Shown here: positions 1 through 8,352 of the stretch, piece after piece
Position numbering within the stretch: the first letter of the stretch is position 1
How the letters are laid out: each line of letters opens with the position of its first letter
Assembly (NCBI RefSeq): GCF_001598335.1
Contig: NZ_BCYT01000006.1
Location: 124,001 to 188,000 of the forward strand
Source of the DNA: Sphingobium abikonense NBRC 16140
GTDB taxonomy: Bacteria > Pseudomonadota > Alphaproteobacteria > Sphingomonadales > Sphingomonadaceae
Direction of reading: 5' to 3'
DNA length: 64,000 nucleotides
Position numbers and translations under genes: made by a program
The notes under the pieces: model-generated
Told to the model about the DNA's origin: nothing
The model's input: the letters and a program-made list of their open reading frames with translations, nothing else
Database searches by the model: none

Positions 1-1
1 T

Positions 2-1618
2 CCGGGTTATGGCTTCCTGTCGGAAAATGCGGCCTTCGCGCAGGCCGTGATGGACGCAGGCCTTGTCTGGGTCGGCCCCGACCCGTCCAGCATCACCGCC
101 ATGGGCCTCAAGGACGCGGCCAAGGCGTTGATGGCCGATGCTGGTGTGCCCGTGACGCCAGGATATCTGGGGGAGGATCAGGATCCTGCGCATCTGGCGA
201 AGGAAGCCGCGCAGATCGGGTACCCCGTGCTGATCAAGGCGGTGGCCGGCGGCGGGGGCAAGGGGATGCGGCTGGTCGACCGGGCCGAGGAGTTTGCAGA
301 CGCGCTGCTGTCCTGCCAGCGCGAGGCGGCGTCTTCGTTCGGCAATGACCATGTTCTCATTGAAAAATATATTCAGCGCCCCCGTCATATAGAGGTGCAG
401 ATATTCGGCGATCGCCACGGCAATATCGTCCATCTGTTCGAACGCGATTGCTCGCTTCAGCGCCGCCACCAGAAGGTGATCGAGGAAGCACCCGCGCCCG
501 GCATGGACCCGGACACGCGGGAAGCCTTGTGTGCCGCGGCCGTTCGCGCGGCCAAAGCAGTCGATTATGTCGGTGCTGGCACCATCGAGTTCATCGCCGA
601 CGCGTCCGCAGGACTGCGGGCGGACCGTATCTGGTTCATGGAAATGAACACCCGTCTTCAGGTCGAACATCCTGTGACCGAAGCCATTACCGGCCAGGAT
701 CTGGTCGAATGGCAATTGCGCGTGGCGTCGGGCGAGCCGCTGCCGCGCTCGCAGGATCAACTGTCCATATCCGGCTGGGCGATGGAAGCGCGCCTTTATG
801 CCGAAGACCCCGCCAAGGGCTTCCTGCCTTCGATCGGTCGCCTCGACGCTTTCGATTTGGGCGACAGCGTCCGTGTAGACACCGGCGTGGTTCAGGGCGC
901 CACCATATCCCCCTTCTACGATCCCATGATCGCCAAGATGATCGCGCATGGCGACACCCGTAACGCCGCGCGCATCGCCTTGGCCGATGCGCTCGACCGG
1001 TCTGTGGTCTGGCCGCTCCGCACCAATGCGGGCTTCTTAGTCAAGGCATTGCACAACCCGGACTTCGCCGCAGGGGAGGTCGACACCGGGCTGATCGCGC
1101 GGGAAGGCGAAGGGCTGATGCCCGCGACCTTGCCTGGCACTGCTGCCCTGGCGCGCGCCGCTGCATCCGTGGGTGGCGCGGGCACGCTTGCAGGTTTTCG
1201 CCTCAATGCCCCTGCGCACAGCACCGCCCGCATTCTCGTCGACGGACATAGCGTGGACGCGGAGGTACGGGCATCAGGAACGACGCCAACCCGGACGCCG
1301 CTCGCCCGCCTGCTCGTTACCGAACAGGGACGCAGCTGGCAGATCACGCCATGGCGCGCTGTCGGCGCGGGCGCGGCCGCGGCGGGCGACGGTGCGATTC
1401 TGGCCCCCATGCCCGGCCGTATCATCGCCGTTGATGTAGCGCGTGGCGACGTTGTGGCGAAGGGCCAGAAACTGGTGACATTGGAAGCGATGAAAATGGA
1501 GCATGGCCTGACCGCTCCTTTTGAAGGCACGGTCGACGACCTACCGCATGAGGAAGGCGCGCAGGTGCAGGAGGGCACCTTGCTGGTGCGTATAATGCCC
1601 AAGGAGAATACAGCATGA
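2..1618 (+). CDS. Acyl-CoA carboxylase, biotin carboxylase/biotin carrier (alpha) subunit, 5' partial
   Basis: ATP-dependent carboxylation of biotin and its presentation to a beta subunit; probably methylcrotonyl-CoA carboxylase, though propionyl- or geranyl-CoA types cannot be excluded. The frame is open from the left edge and begins with the biotin-carboxylase segment PGYGFLSENAAFA, so only about 70-80 N-terminal residues are missing. Visible are the ATP-grasp glycine loop AGGGGKGM, the strand HIEVQIFGD, ERDCSLQRRHQK, the catalytic EMNTRLQVEHPVTE block and, near the C terminus, the biotinylation motif EAMKMEH, whose second-last Lys-flanked lysine is the biotin site. Roughly 100 residues of linker separate the carboxylase and carrier domains. 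The stop overlaps the MaoC start by 4 nt (ATGA), so the two are translationally coupled. Family assignment is firm; the substrate is inferred from the neighbours. Confidence 0.93.
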   Translation, partial: PGYGFLSENAAFAQAVMDAGLVWVGPDPSSITAMGLKDAAKALMADAGVPVTPGYLGEDQDPAHLAKEAAQIGYPVLIKAVAGGGGKGMRLVDRAEEFADALLSCQREAASSFGNDHVLIEKYIQRPRHIEVQIFGDRHGNIVHLFERDCSLQRRHQKVIEEAPAPGMDPDTREALCAAAVRAAKAVDYVGAGTIEFIADASAGLRADRIWFMEMNTRLQVEHPVTEAITGQDLVEWQLRVASGEPLPRSQDQLSISGWAMEARLYAEDPAKGFLPSIGRLDAFDLGDSVRVDTGVVQGATISPFYDPMIAKMIAHGDTRNAARIALADALDRSVVWPLRTNAGFLVKALHNPDFAAGEVDTGLIAREGEGLMPATLPGTAALARAAASVGGAGTLAGFRLNAPAHSTARILVDGHSVDAEVRASGTTPTRTPLARLLVTEQGRSWQITPWRAVGAGAAAAGDGAILAPMPGRIIAVDVARGDVVAKGQKLVTLEAMKMEHGLTAPFEGTVDDLPHEEGAQVQEGTLLVRIMPKENTA

Positions 1619-2067
1619 GCGGGCGCTATTTCGATGAGTGGCAGGTGGGCGATCGGATCGATCATCCCATCCGTCGCACCGTGACGGAAACCGACAATCT
1701 GCTATTCTCGACCATGACCCATAACCCGCAGCCGCTGCACATCGATGCAGAGGCAGCGCGAGCGAGCGAATTTGGTCAGATTCTCGTCAACGGCACCTTC
1801 ACCTTCTCGCTAATGATCGGCTTGTCGGTCGGCGAGACAACGCTCGGCACGTTGGTGGCCAATTTGGGCTATGATAAGCTCGTCATGCCCAAACCCGTAT
1901 TCATCGGCGACACGATGCGCGCCACAAGCGAAATCGTCGAACTGCGCGATAGCAAATCCCGGCCTGATGCAGGGCTGGTGACGTTCCGTCACAAACTGCT
2001 CAATCAGCGGGACGACGTCGTTTGCCAATGCCTGCGCACTGCGCTTCTCCACCGGCGGCCGGCATGA
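1615..2067 (+). CDS. MaoC family (R)-specific enoyl-CoA hydratase/dehydratase
   Basis: A 150-residue single hot-dog-fold protein of the MaoC family, expected to hydrate an enoyl-CoA or dehydrate a hydroxyacyl-CoA in the cytoplasm. The N-terminal GRYFDEWQVGD and the stretch TETDNLLFSTMTHNPQPLHIDAEAA hold the typical hydratase 2 pattern with the catalytic Asp/His region (here N-P-Q-P-L-H), followed by LVNGTFTFSLMIG. It overlaps both neighbours by 4 nt, between a carboxylase alpha subunit and a citrate-lyase-type CoA-ester lyase, so it very likely acts in the same acyl-CoA degradation route. The exact substrate is not readable from the sequence. Confidence 0.9.
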   Translation: MSGRYFDEWQVGDRIDHPIRRTVTETDNLLFSTMTHNPQPLHIDAEAARASEFGQILVNGTFTFSLMIGLSVGETTLGTLVANLGYDKLVMPKPVFIGDTMRATSEIVELRDSKSRPDAGLVTFRHKLLNQRDDVVCQCLRTALLHRRPA

Positions 2068-2894
2068 GAATGCGCTCTTTGTTGTTCGTTCCGGGGGACC
2101 GCCCGGAGCGTTTTGCCAAAGCAGGAGACAGCGGCGCGGACGCCATCATCCTCGATCTGGAAGATAGCGTCGCGCCCAAGGCCAAGGACAAGGCGCGAAC
2201 GGCGGTAGCTGACTATCTGGCGACGCCATCCCCAATTCTTCGGTTGGTCCGTATCAATCCCCTGGATAGCGGGATGTTGACTGACGACCTGGCATGTCTG
2301 ACAGGCTGTGACGGCGTCATGCTGCCCAAAAGCGAGAGTGCCAAAACGGTCGGCGCGCTCGCCGCGCGCCTGGCTCCGGATGTCAAAATCCTGCCGATCG
2401 CCACGGAAACGCCGCGCGCCGTGTTCGGTCTTGCCAGCTATGGCGAGGTATCCGATCGCCTTTGCGGTCTCACCTGGGGCGCAGAGGATCTGCCGGCCGC
2501 GATTGGTGCGGTCAGTAGTCGCCGTGATGATGGTCGCTATACCAACCCCTATCAAATGGCGCGCAATCTTACCCTGTTCGGTGCGCATGCGGCCGGGGTT
2601 GCCGCGATCGAAACCGTCTATCCCTCTATCCGGGACGACGTAGGGCTGGAGGCTTACGCTGCGCGCGGCGCATATGACGGATTCACCGGCATGATGGCGC
2701 TCCATCCCGTGCAGGTGCCGATCATCAATGCCGCCTTCACGCCGTCCGCAGAGCAAGTAAAACATGCTCGTGCGGTCATTGATGCTTTTGCCCAATCCCC
2801 CGATGCGGGGGTTCTGTTATTAGACGGCCGCATGATCGATGCGCCGCATCTTCTGCAGGCACGCAGGCTGCTGGCTCGCGCGGGTCTGGATTAA
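2064..2894 (+). CDS. HpcH/HpaI aldolase/citrate lyase family CoA-ester lyase
   Basis: A 276-residue TIM-barrel lyase of the CitE/malyl-CoA lyase type, Mg-dependent, cleaving a 3-hydroxy-3-methyl-dicarboxyl-CoA or related thioester. Hallmarks are the N-terminal RSLLFVPGDRPERF, the acidic DAIILDLEDSVAP metal/substrate motif, the PKSES segment and GAEDLPAAIG in the later barrel. I chose the ATG at 2064, which overlaps the MaoC stop and puts the conserved strand at residue 4; an in-frame ATG 42 nt upstream lies inside maoC and adds only low-complexity residues. Citramalyl-, methylmalyl- and malyl-CoA lyases cannot be told apart here. Confidence 0.9.
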   Translation: MRMRSLLFVPGDRPERFAKAGDSGADAIILDLEDSVAPKAKDKARTAVADYLATPSPILRLVRINPLDSGMLTDDLACLTGCDGVMLPKSESAKTVGALAARLAPDVKILPIATETPRAVFGLASYGEVSDRLCGLTWGAEDLPAAIGAVSSRRDDGRYTNPYQMARNLTLFGAHAAGVAAIETVYPSIRDDVGLEAYAARGAYDGFTGMMALHPVQVPIINAAFTPSAEQVKHARAVIDAFAQSPDAGVLLLDGRMIDAPHLLQARRLLARAGLD

Positions 2895-2931
2895 TTACGC
2901 GCTTCTGTCCCCTTCGTTGTCGGGAACAGCG

Positions 2932-3678
2932 TTAATCAAGCCTGCGCCACCGCTGGTCGATCGCCAAGTAACCACTCTCAAAACCCCCTGCCTGGGCAAG
3001 CGCATTCCAGTCGGGCACCTGGACGTCGCGGCCTTGAACCAATAACAAGCCTTGCTGACGTAGCGCGCGGATGACGCGGTTCATGTGCACCGGCGTGATG
3101 CCCAGGGCGTCGGCCATCTGGGACTGAATAACAGGCAGTTGGAACGCCGTGCGGTGTCCCAGCCCGGCGATTTCGATCCGCAACCCCAATTCGCAGAACA
3201 GGTGCGCCGTGCGCATCAGGGCGTCGCGCCGCCCGATGTTCACCACCCATTGCGACAGGATGGATGCGTCCGCAACGCAGTCGCGCCAAAAGGCTTCGGC
3301 GACCGCTGGATAGGCATGAACAATGTGCAACATCTTGTGATGGGGCACCTTCAGCAAAACCAGGCGGCTGGACAAGGCCTGCAACGCCCATTCGACCTTG
3401 GGAAGCATCAACGAATATAGATCGCACATATCGCCTGGGATGTACACGGCCGTGATCTGCCGCGTACCGTCGGGCAGTTGGCCAAATCGCGCCGCCATAC
3501 CTGATATGATCAAGCAGCAGAAATCCGTCAGTTCCCCTGGCCGCACAATGTCGCGATGAGGAGCATATTCAACTTCCTGTCCTTCCAACTCCAACACCGC
3601 GCGCCGTTCTTCCTCGTTAAGGCACGACCGTTCGGACAGTTTTCGGACGAACAAATTAAGCGATTGATGGGCAGACAT
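2932..3678 (-). CDS. Crp/Fnr family transcriptional regulator (copy 1)
   Basis: A 248-residue regulator with an N-terminal cyclic-nucleotide-binding-like beta barrel (about 20-140; LPDGTRQITAVYIPGDMCDL is the recognisable core) and a C-terminal Crp-type winged helix (about 165-235; SQMADALGITPVHMNRVIRALRQQGL). The N-terminal cysteine cluster of oxygen-sensing FNR proteins is absent, and the canonical cAMP-contact residues are not evident, so the ligand is unknown. It converges on the CoA-lyase gene and is the first of three such paralogues within 3.4 kb. The role could be in redox, stress or nitrogen/oxygen response; nothing in the sequence decides. Confidence 0.9.
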   Translation of the reverse strand: MSAHQSLNLFVRKLSERSCLNEEERRAVLELEGQEVEYAPHRDIVRPGELTDFCCLIISGMAARFGQLPDGTRQITAVYIPGDMCDLYSLMLPKVEWALQALSSRLVLLKVPHHKMLHIVHAYPAVAEAFWRDCVADASILSQWVVNIGRRDALMRTAHLFCELGLRIEIAGLGHRTAFQLPVIQSQMADALGITPVHMNRVIRALRQQGLLLVQGRDVQVPDWNALAQAGGFESGYLAIDQRWRRLD

Positions 3679-3747
3679 AGATGTGGCTCCGAAAGCTGCT
3701 TTTACCGCAGGGGCTACATCACTGCAAACGCGACCGACATAGCGGCG

Positions 3748-3987
3748 TTAGCGTGCGAAACAGACACAATCGCCAAATTGCACGACTTTCAATATGGTTC
3801 CATCCGCGTCGGTAATCTCTACGCGATGATTAAGGTTGATCGGGTGGCCATGTCGGACATGTTCGGCGATAACGTCGCGCGCATTTCTGATCGCTTCTCG
3901 CTCCGCCATATCCAGGTCAGCAAATTCCTGCCCCTCTTCATCCAAGACATCATCGTCATTAAAGAGATGAAGGTGATAGACGGTCAT
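3748..3987 (-). CDS. DUF6894-like small protein
   Basis: A 79-residue protein with the pattern of small alphaproteobacterial DUF6894 proteins: an N-terminal YHLHLFNDD strand, DEEGQEFADLDMAEREAIRNARD and a C-terminal VEITDADGTILKVVQFGD strand. Function unknown. The start is the ATG at 3987; the longer frame to 3999 would need TTG and adds only four residues. It lies 42 nt after the DUF3606 gene on the same strand, so the tiny genes 4377-3748 may form one transcript that could continue into the Crp/Fnr gene at 3678. Confidence 0.75.
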   Translation of the reverse strand: MTVYHLHLFNDDDVLDEEGQEFADLDMAEREAIRNARDVIAEHVRHGHPINLNHRVEITDADGTILKVVQFGDCVCFAR

Positions 3988-4029
3988 GGCTATCCACAAT
4001 ATCCGATGTTTTAGTCGGTTCTGGACCGA

Positions 4030-4242
4030 TCAGGCAGGTCGGCCCCGGTGCCTGTCGAGATACGCCTTGACCGCACCTATGTTGTGTCCCACCCGTTCGA
4101 TCGCTTCTTCCAGCGCCGCCCTGCTGGTCCCCAAATATTGCGTCCAATATTGGGTATCGACCGCGCGCTCACACCAGACATGCTTCATATCTCGCGGCAA
4201 GAAGGGCGGCTGCGCCTTGTCTTCTGATGTCTTGAACGTCAT
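4030..4242 (-). CDS. DUF3606 domain-containing small protein
   Basis: A 70-residue protein matching the DUF3606 pattern: polar N terminus, then VDTQYWTQYLGTSRAALEEAIERVGHNIGAVKAYL, a predicted helix pair with the family's W-x-x-x-LG-S-x-x-x-L spacing. Its molecular role is unknown. It starts 3 nt after the stop of a 43-codon gene with its own strong ribosome site, so the two are almost surely co-transcribed and perhaps translationally coupled. DUF3606 proteins often sit among stress-response genes in alphaproteobacteria, in line with this neighbourhood. Confidence 0.8.
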   Translation of the reverse strand: MTFKTSEDKAQPPFLPRDMKHVWCERAVDTQYWTQYLGTSRAALEEAIERVGHNIGAVKAYLDRHRGRPA

Positions 4243-4245
4243 GGT

Positions 4246-4377
4246 TCAGCTTCCCGGCTCGACATTGACCAGCGGCGCCAATTGATCGATGTCCTCGGCT
4301 GCGTCCTGAACCTCGTCGGCATCCTGATCGCGCTGCAGATGGGTATAATGACCCCTAGATTTCTCGTCATCGTGCAT
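4246..4377 (-). CDS. 43-residue acidic hypothetical protein
   Basis: A very short reading frame that starts with ATG preceded by a strong Shine-Dalgarno sequence (AGGAGG, 6 nt spacer) and ends 3 nt before the DUF3606 start. The product begins MHDDEKSRGHYTHLQRDQDA and is hydrophilic and rich in Asp, Glu and Gln, with no cysteine or membrane segment. Its reality rests on the ribosome site, tight spacing and coding-like composition. I do not recognise the family and assign no function. Confidence 0.6.
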   Translation of the reverse strand: MHDDEKSRGHYTHLQRDQDADEVQDAAEDIDQLAPLVNVEPGS

Positions 4378-4468
4378 GCCGCACCTCCTGACGGGATAAG
4401 CAACTTAAAGGCTTGCCCTGTTCCATCCATAATTAACCTGGGTGGAAGCCGAGCATCATTTCACAGCC

Positions 4469-4486
4469 CTTGAACGCCGGTTCAAG
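4469..4486. promoter_or_regulatory. Inverted repeat CTTGAAC-N4-GTTCAAG, probable operator
   Basis: A perfect 7-bp inverted repeat with a GCCG centre lies between the divergent 43-codon/DUF3606 genes and the second Crp/Fnr gene, 111 bp before the latter. The half-site resembles TTGA-type Crp/Fnr boxes, but the 8-bp gap between TTGA and TCAA is wider than the canonical 6 bp. Autoregulation by a neighbouring Crp/Fnr protein is an inference. Confidence 0.45.
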
Positions 4487-4597
4487 CAACCTGAGGCACG
4501 ACCGGACGCATTTTTGACGTTTGAAAACATATGTGAATCCGAGTTGGTGCGTTGTTCGCTAGATTGACGGTTCGGGGGGCTTTTCCAGGAGAAGCCC

Positions 4598-5227
4598 ATG
4601 TTGAGCCAAATAGCGCCGAGCGATGATCTGGTCTTCTTCCGTCCGCATCAGTTTTTAGCGCGGGAGAATGAGCGACCTGAGGCTTTGTACGAAATCTTGG
4701 AAGGCTGGGCTTGTCGCCATCGCCTGCTTTCCGATGGACGCCGCCAGATTACTGCGCTTTATCTGCCCGGGGACCATTGCGACGCGATATGGCCGCTGTC
4801 GGATGTTTGTCGTGATGCTGTGGTTACCCTCACGAATGTTCGCGCCGTGCGACGGCCACTGGGCGACATACATACCCTAGATCGGCCCAAGGGCATGGGA
4901 GCGCAGTTAGCGGAAAGTATTGAGAGACAGTCGGGCTGGCTGGTAAGCTTGGGTCGCAAGACCGCGGTCGAAAGGCTCGCGCATCTTCTGCTGGAATTGT
5001 TCGAGCGCATGCGCCGGGCAGGGCTGGCCTATGGGCAGCAATGCGCGCTTCCGCTGACGCAGACGGACATTGCCGATGCCACGGGTCTGACGGCGGTTCA
5101 CGTCAACCGCACGCTTCAATCCATGCGCGCCAAAGGTGTCTTGGAATTCCATTCCAAATGGCTTCGCATTCCCGACTTGGGTGCGCTGCGTGACCTTGCG
5201 GCGCTGGGACCTCATGATCAGGTGTAA
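4598..5227 (+). CDS. Crp/Fnr family transcriptional regulator (copy 2, short N terminus)
   Basis: A 209-residue regulator, about 40 shorter than its two neighbours because the region before the beta barrel is reduced. The barrel core LLSDGRRQITALYLPGDHCD aligns with the first copy, and the C terminus holds a complete Crp winged helix (TDIADATGLTAVHVNRTLQSMRAKGV). AGGAG stands 7 nt before the chosen ATG, so the short start is real and not a mis-call. No FNR-type N-terminal cysteine cluster is present. Ligand and targets are unknown. A perfect inverted repeat upstream is a candidate operator. Confidence 0.88.
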   Translation: MLSQIAPSDDLVFFRPHQFLARENERPEALYEILEGWACRHRLLSDGRRQITALYLPGDHCDAIWPLSDVCRDAVVTLTNVRAVRRPLGDIHTLDRPKGMGAQLAESIERQSGWLVSLGRKTAVERLAHLLLELFERMRRAGLAYGQQCALPLTQTDIADATGLTAVHVNRTLQSMRAKGVLEFHSKWLRIPDLGALRDLAALGPHDQV

Positions 5228-5536
5228 ACGCGCGGACGTAAATATTTACAGTGATTTAGCTTATGTTAGCGTCGGTACGGCCTGGCCTGACGCAAGGTGA
5301 CGTGCCGATTGTCGCCGGAACCTTGATCCCGGCCGGCAGAGGCATCAGTGAACAGCGCGACCAAGATGACAGGGCATGACAATAACAGGGAATGGATGCC
5401 ACGAGGGGCCAAGGGGATGGCCTCAGCATAGATGGTCGGGCGCGGCCCGGCGCTACCGCACGATCGGCGGGGCGGGCATTTGCGAAGCCGATCATATATC
5501 TTTTGCTACGCTCCGCCACTGCGCAACCGCTACTGC
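5228..5536. other. Intergenic region with palindrome GTAAATATTTAC
   Basis: A 309-nt stretch between two co-directional Crp/Fnr genes. The only clear element is a perfect 12-bp AT-rich palindrome at 5238-5249, 10 bp after the stop of the upstream gene; it has no U-run and so is not a terminator. The rest shows no supportable gene; open frames on the minus strand here are low-complexity shadows. Confidence 0.4.
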
Positions 5537-6286
5537 ATGATGGCGGATAATCAGGCGCTCGCGCCGCTCGTCGAGCGGCTGGGAGGACGCGCGCCGCTTT
5601 CCGTGGACGATCGGAAGGCCTTGCTGGCGCTACCCCATCAGGAACGGCTGGTCGGTCCCGGCGGCTATGTCGTCGAGGAAGGTGAAGTGATGATAGGCTG
5701 GCATGTCCAGTTGTCGGGGGTTGCACATCGCCATCGCATCTCGGCTGATGGGATGCGCCATATAGTCGGCATGCATGGGCCCGGGGACTTTCTGAACCTG
5801 CCTGTAACCCCGCCCGCGACGTCGGAGGATTTCGTTCAGGCGCTTACGCGCGTTCGCGTGGCGGTCGTGCAGACGGAGGATGTTCTGGCGCTTAGCCAGG
5901 GGCGTATCGGCATCTTTCGGGCTATCTGCGGTGAAATAGCTGCTGATATATCTATTTACAGGGCGTGGATTTCCAACGTTGGGCGGCGGGAAGCACGGGC
6001 GCGGATAGCTTATTTGTTATGTGAGCTGGTGATGCGCAGCCATCCTGGCGGGGGCGCGGATGGCTGTTCGATTACCCTCCCAATGTCGCAGGTGGAGATA
6101 GCCGACGCCACCGGCATAACCACGGTTCACGTCAATCGCACGCTCCGGGCAATGCAGGCGCAAGGGATCATCCGTCGGCACCGCCGCAATATTTACATCC
6201 CCGACTGGCGCGCCCTCACCCGGATCGCAGAATTTCGTCCGGCGCCCTGGGCCAGCCGTATGGTCGATGATCGTTTCCTGCCTTAA
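5537..6286 (+). CDS. Crp/Fnr family transcriptional regulator (copy 3)
   Basis: A 249-residue regulator starting MMADNQALAPLVERL. The beta-barrel domain (about 20-140) includes GMRHIVGMHGPGDFLNL, and the C-terminal winged helix includes SQVEIADATGITTVHVNRTLRAMQAQGII, nearly the same helix-turn-helix as copy 2, so the two may share DNA targets. The frame is open 105 nt further upstream, but those codons give an Arg/Pro-rich stretch foreign to the family. Its stop shares bases with the stop of the convergent NAD synthase gene. Effector unknown; no FNR cysteine motif. Confidence 0.88.
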   Translation: MMADNQALAPLVERLGGRAPLSVDDRKALLALPHQERLVGPGGYVVEEGEVMIGWHVQLSGVAHRHRISADGMRHIVGMHGPGDFLNLPVTPPATSEDFVQALTRVRVAVVQTEDVLALSQGRIGIFRAICGEIAADISIYRAWISNVGRREARARIAYLLCELVMRSHPGGGADGCSITLPMSQVEIADATGITTVHVNRTLRAMQAQGIIRRHRRNIYIPDWRALTRIAEFRPAPWASRMVDDRFLP

Positions 6287-8352
6287 GTTGATCGTCTCGT
6301 AGCAGGACCCAGAGCGTCTGCTAGTTCGTCCAGCCAAACGCGAGCATTGCCGTCCGATGGCGCGCGCCAGTCGCCGCGTGGAGATAGCGCGCCTGCCGCG
6401 GATATTTTGGGTCCATTGGGCATGGCGGAACGTTTGAATTGGCTGATCGTGAAGAAGCGATAGAGGAAGTTATCGAGCCAACGGCGTATTGTCGCCAGGT
6501 CATAGCTCACCTTTGCCGCTTCGGGATAGGCGGGGGGCCAGCTTCCCTTGCGTTTGTCGCGCCAGGCGTGCCACGCTAGGAATGCGACCTTGGACGGCGG
6601 CAATCCCTCACGAACAATATGGTGCAGGAAAAAATCGTTGAGCGCATAGGGCCCAACCCGGTCTTCTGTGCTTTGCATGCCACCCTGCGCATCGGCTGGG
6701 ACCAGCTCTGGCGAAATTTCGGTATTCAATATATCGTCCAATATCACCGCGGCGGCTTCGTCGAACTGGTTGGTCGCGATGCACCAGCGTATGAGAAACT
6801 GGATCAGCGTCTTGGGTACGCCGCTATTGACGGCATAATGACTCATTTGATCGCCGACGCCGTAAGTGCACCAGCCCAAAGCCATTTCGCTCAGGTCGCC
6901 TGTACCCACGACAAAGCCGCCATGCTGGTTTGCCAGTCGAAACAGATAGTCGGTCCGCAGCCCCGCCTGCACATTTTCAAAGGTCACATCGTAAACGGGT
7001 TCGCCATGTGCAAAGGGATGCTGCATATCTGTCAGCATCTGTCGCGCCGCCGGCCGGATATCGATCTCTTCGGCCGTGATGCCAAGAGCCCGCATGAGCG
7101 ACCAGGCATTGTCTTTGGTCCGCTCACTCGTTGCAAATCCGGGCATGGTGTAACCCAGGATCGTCGATCGAGGCAGCGCCATCCGGTCGCAAGCCTTGGC
7201 CGCGACGATGAGCGCATGGGTGGAATCCAACCCTCCCGAAATGCCGATGACCAGATGTCGACCTGCCGTGGCACGATAACGCGTAACCAGACCCTCAACC
7301 TGGATATTGAAGGCCTCGTAACAATCGGCATCGAGCTGTCGCGGATCGGCCGGAACGAAAGGGAAGCGACGAAGGGCGCGATGCAATCCACGCTCGTCGT
7401 CATAAGCGTTGAGAGGAAAACCAATGCGGCGGAAGCGTTGATCCGGGTGGCTTGCCGCCATCCGGCTGTCGTTGAACGTCCCGTTGCGCATTCGCTCCAG
7501 CCGCAAGCGCTGCAGGTCGACGTCGGCATAGAGCAATTCGGGCGTATCGTCGAAGCGCGTGGACTGTGCGACCAGTTCGCCCATTTCGTGCACCATTGCT
7601 TGCCCGTCCCAGGCGAGGTCGGTGGTGCTCTCTCCTGCGCCGGCCGCCGAATAGGCGTAGGCGGCGATACACCGCGCCGACTGCGATGCCGACAACAATT
7701 CCCTGTCGCGCGCCTTGCCAATCGTGATGTTGGACGCTGATAGATTGCACAGGACCAGCGCCCCCGCGAGCGCGCCCATGGTGGAAGGCGGAAGCGGTGC
7801 CCAATAATCTTCGCAGATTTCGACATGGACGATGAAATCGCGCAGTCCCTGCGCGACGAACAGCAGGTCCGTGCCGAACGGGACGCACGCACCAGCCACA
7901 TCAATTTCCTGCCCGATAATCCCGGCGCCTGGCGCAAACCACCGCTTTTCGTAATATTCTCGATAGTTGGGGAGAAAGCTTTTTGGCACCACGCCAAGCA
8001 ATTTGCCCCCGGCGATCATCAGCGCGCAGTTATAAATCTGCCCGCCGCGACGGACAGGCGCGCCGATCACCATGGCGGGCAGCGCTTCGCTTTCCCCAAC
8101 GATTCGGCCAATTTCCTGTTCGACACGTTGCAGCAGCGCATCTTGCAGATGCAAGTCATCAATCGCGTAGGATGAAAGGCTGAGCTCAGGAAAAAGGACT
8201 AGGTCCGCCGTCTGATCCGCCGCCCTGCGGGCCAGCATCAGGATCTGATCGGCATTGGCGGCGACGTCACCTACTGACCCCTTGGGCGTGGCCGCGGCAA
8301 GACGAACCATATCATGGCTGCGCAAGCGCAAAAATCTTTCAAGGCTGGTCAA
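6283..8352 (-). CDS. nadE: Glutamine-dependent NAD+ synthase
   Basis: A 689-residue two-domain enzyme that makes NAD+ from deamido-NAD, ATP and glutamine-derived ammonia. The N-terminal nitrilase-type glutaminase (about 15-290) shows the Glu of VLFPELSLSSYAIDDL, the Lys of PKSFLPNYREYYE and the nucleophilic Cys of VEICEDYWAP. The C-terminal synthetase has the PP-loop GISGGLDSTHALIV, GTGDLSEMALGWCTYG and a family-typical tail. Length fits the long bacterial glutamine-dependent form. The start is a TTG preceded by a GAGG ribosome site; it keeps the N-terminal SHDMVRLAAATP strand and overlaps cinA by 14 nt. A shorter ATG at 8310 has no ribosome site. Confidence 0.95.
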   Translation of the reverse strand: MTSLERFLRLRSHDMVRLAAATPKGSVGDVAANADQILMLARRAADQTADLVLFPELSLSSYAIDDLHLQDALLQRVEQEIGRIVGESEALPAMVIGAPVRRGGQIYNCALMIAGGKLLGVVPKSFLPNYREYYEKRWFAPGAGIIGQEIDVAGACVPFGTDLLFVAQGLRDFIVHVEICEDYWAPLPPSTMGALAGALVLCNLSASNITIGKARDRELLSASQSARCIAAYAYSAAGAGESTTDLAWDGQAMVHEMGELVAQSTRFDDTPELLYADVDLQRLRLERMRNGTFNDSRMAASHPDQRFRRIGFPLNAYDDERGLHRALRRFPFVPADPRQLDADCYEAFNIQVEGLVTRYRATAGRHLVIGISGGLDSTHALIVAAKACDRMALPRSTILGYTMPGFATSERTKDNAWSLMRALGITAEEIDIRPAARQMLTDMQHPFAHGEPVYDVTFENVQAGLRTDYLFRLANQHGGFVVGTGDLSEMALGWCTYGVGDQMSHYAVNSGVPKTLIQFLIRWCIATNQFDEAAAVILDDILNTEISPELVPADAQGGMQSTEDRVGPYALNDFFLHHIVREGLPPSKVAFLAWHAWRDKRKGSWPPAYPEAAKVSYDLATIRRWLDNFLYRFFTISQFKRSAMPNGPKISAAGALSPRGDWRAPSDGNARVWLDELADALGPATRRST

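Noticed and set aside
4378..4440. EcfG promoter for the 43-codon/DUF3606 genes (GGAAC...AGTT)
   Set aside because: The spacer is 14 nt, shorter than the accepted 16-17, and the -10 has a mismatch.
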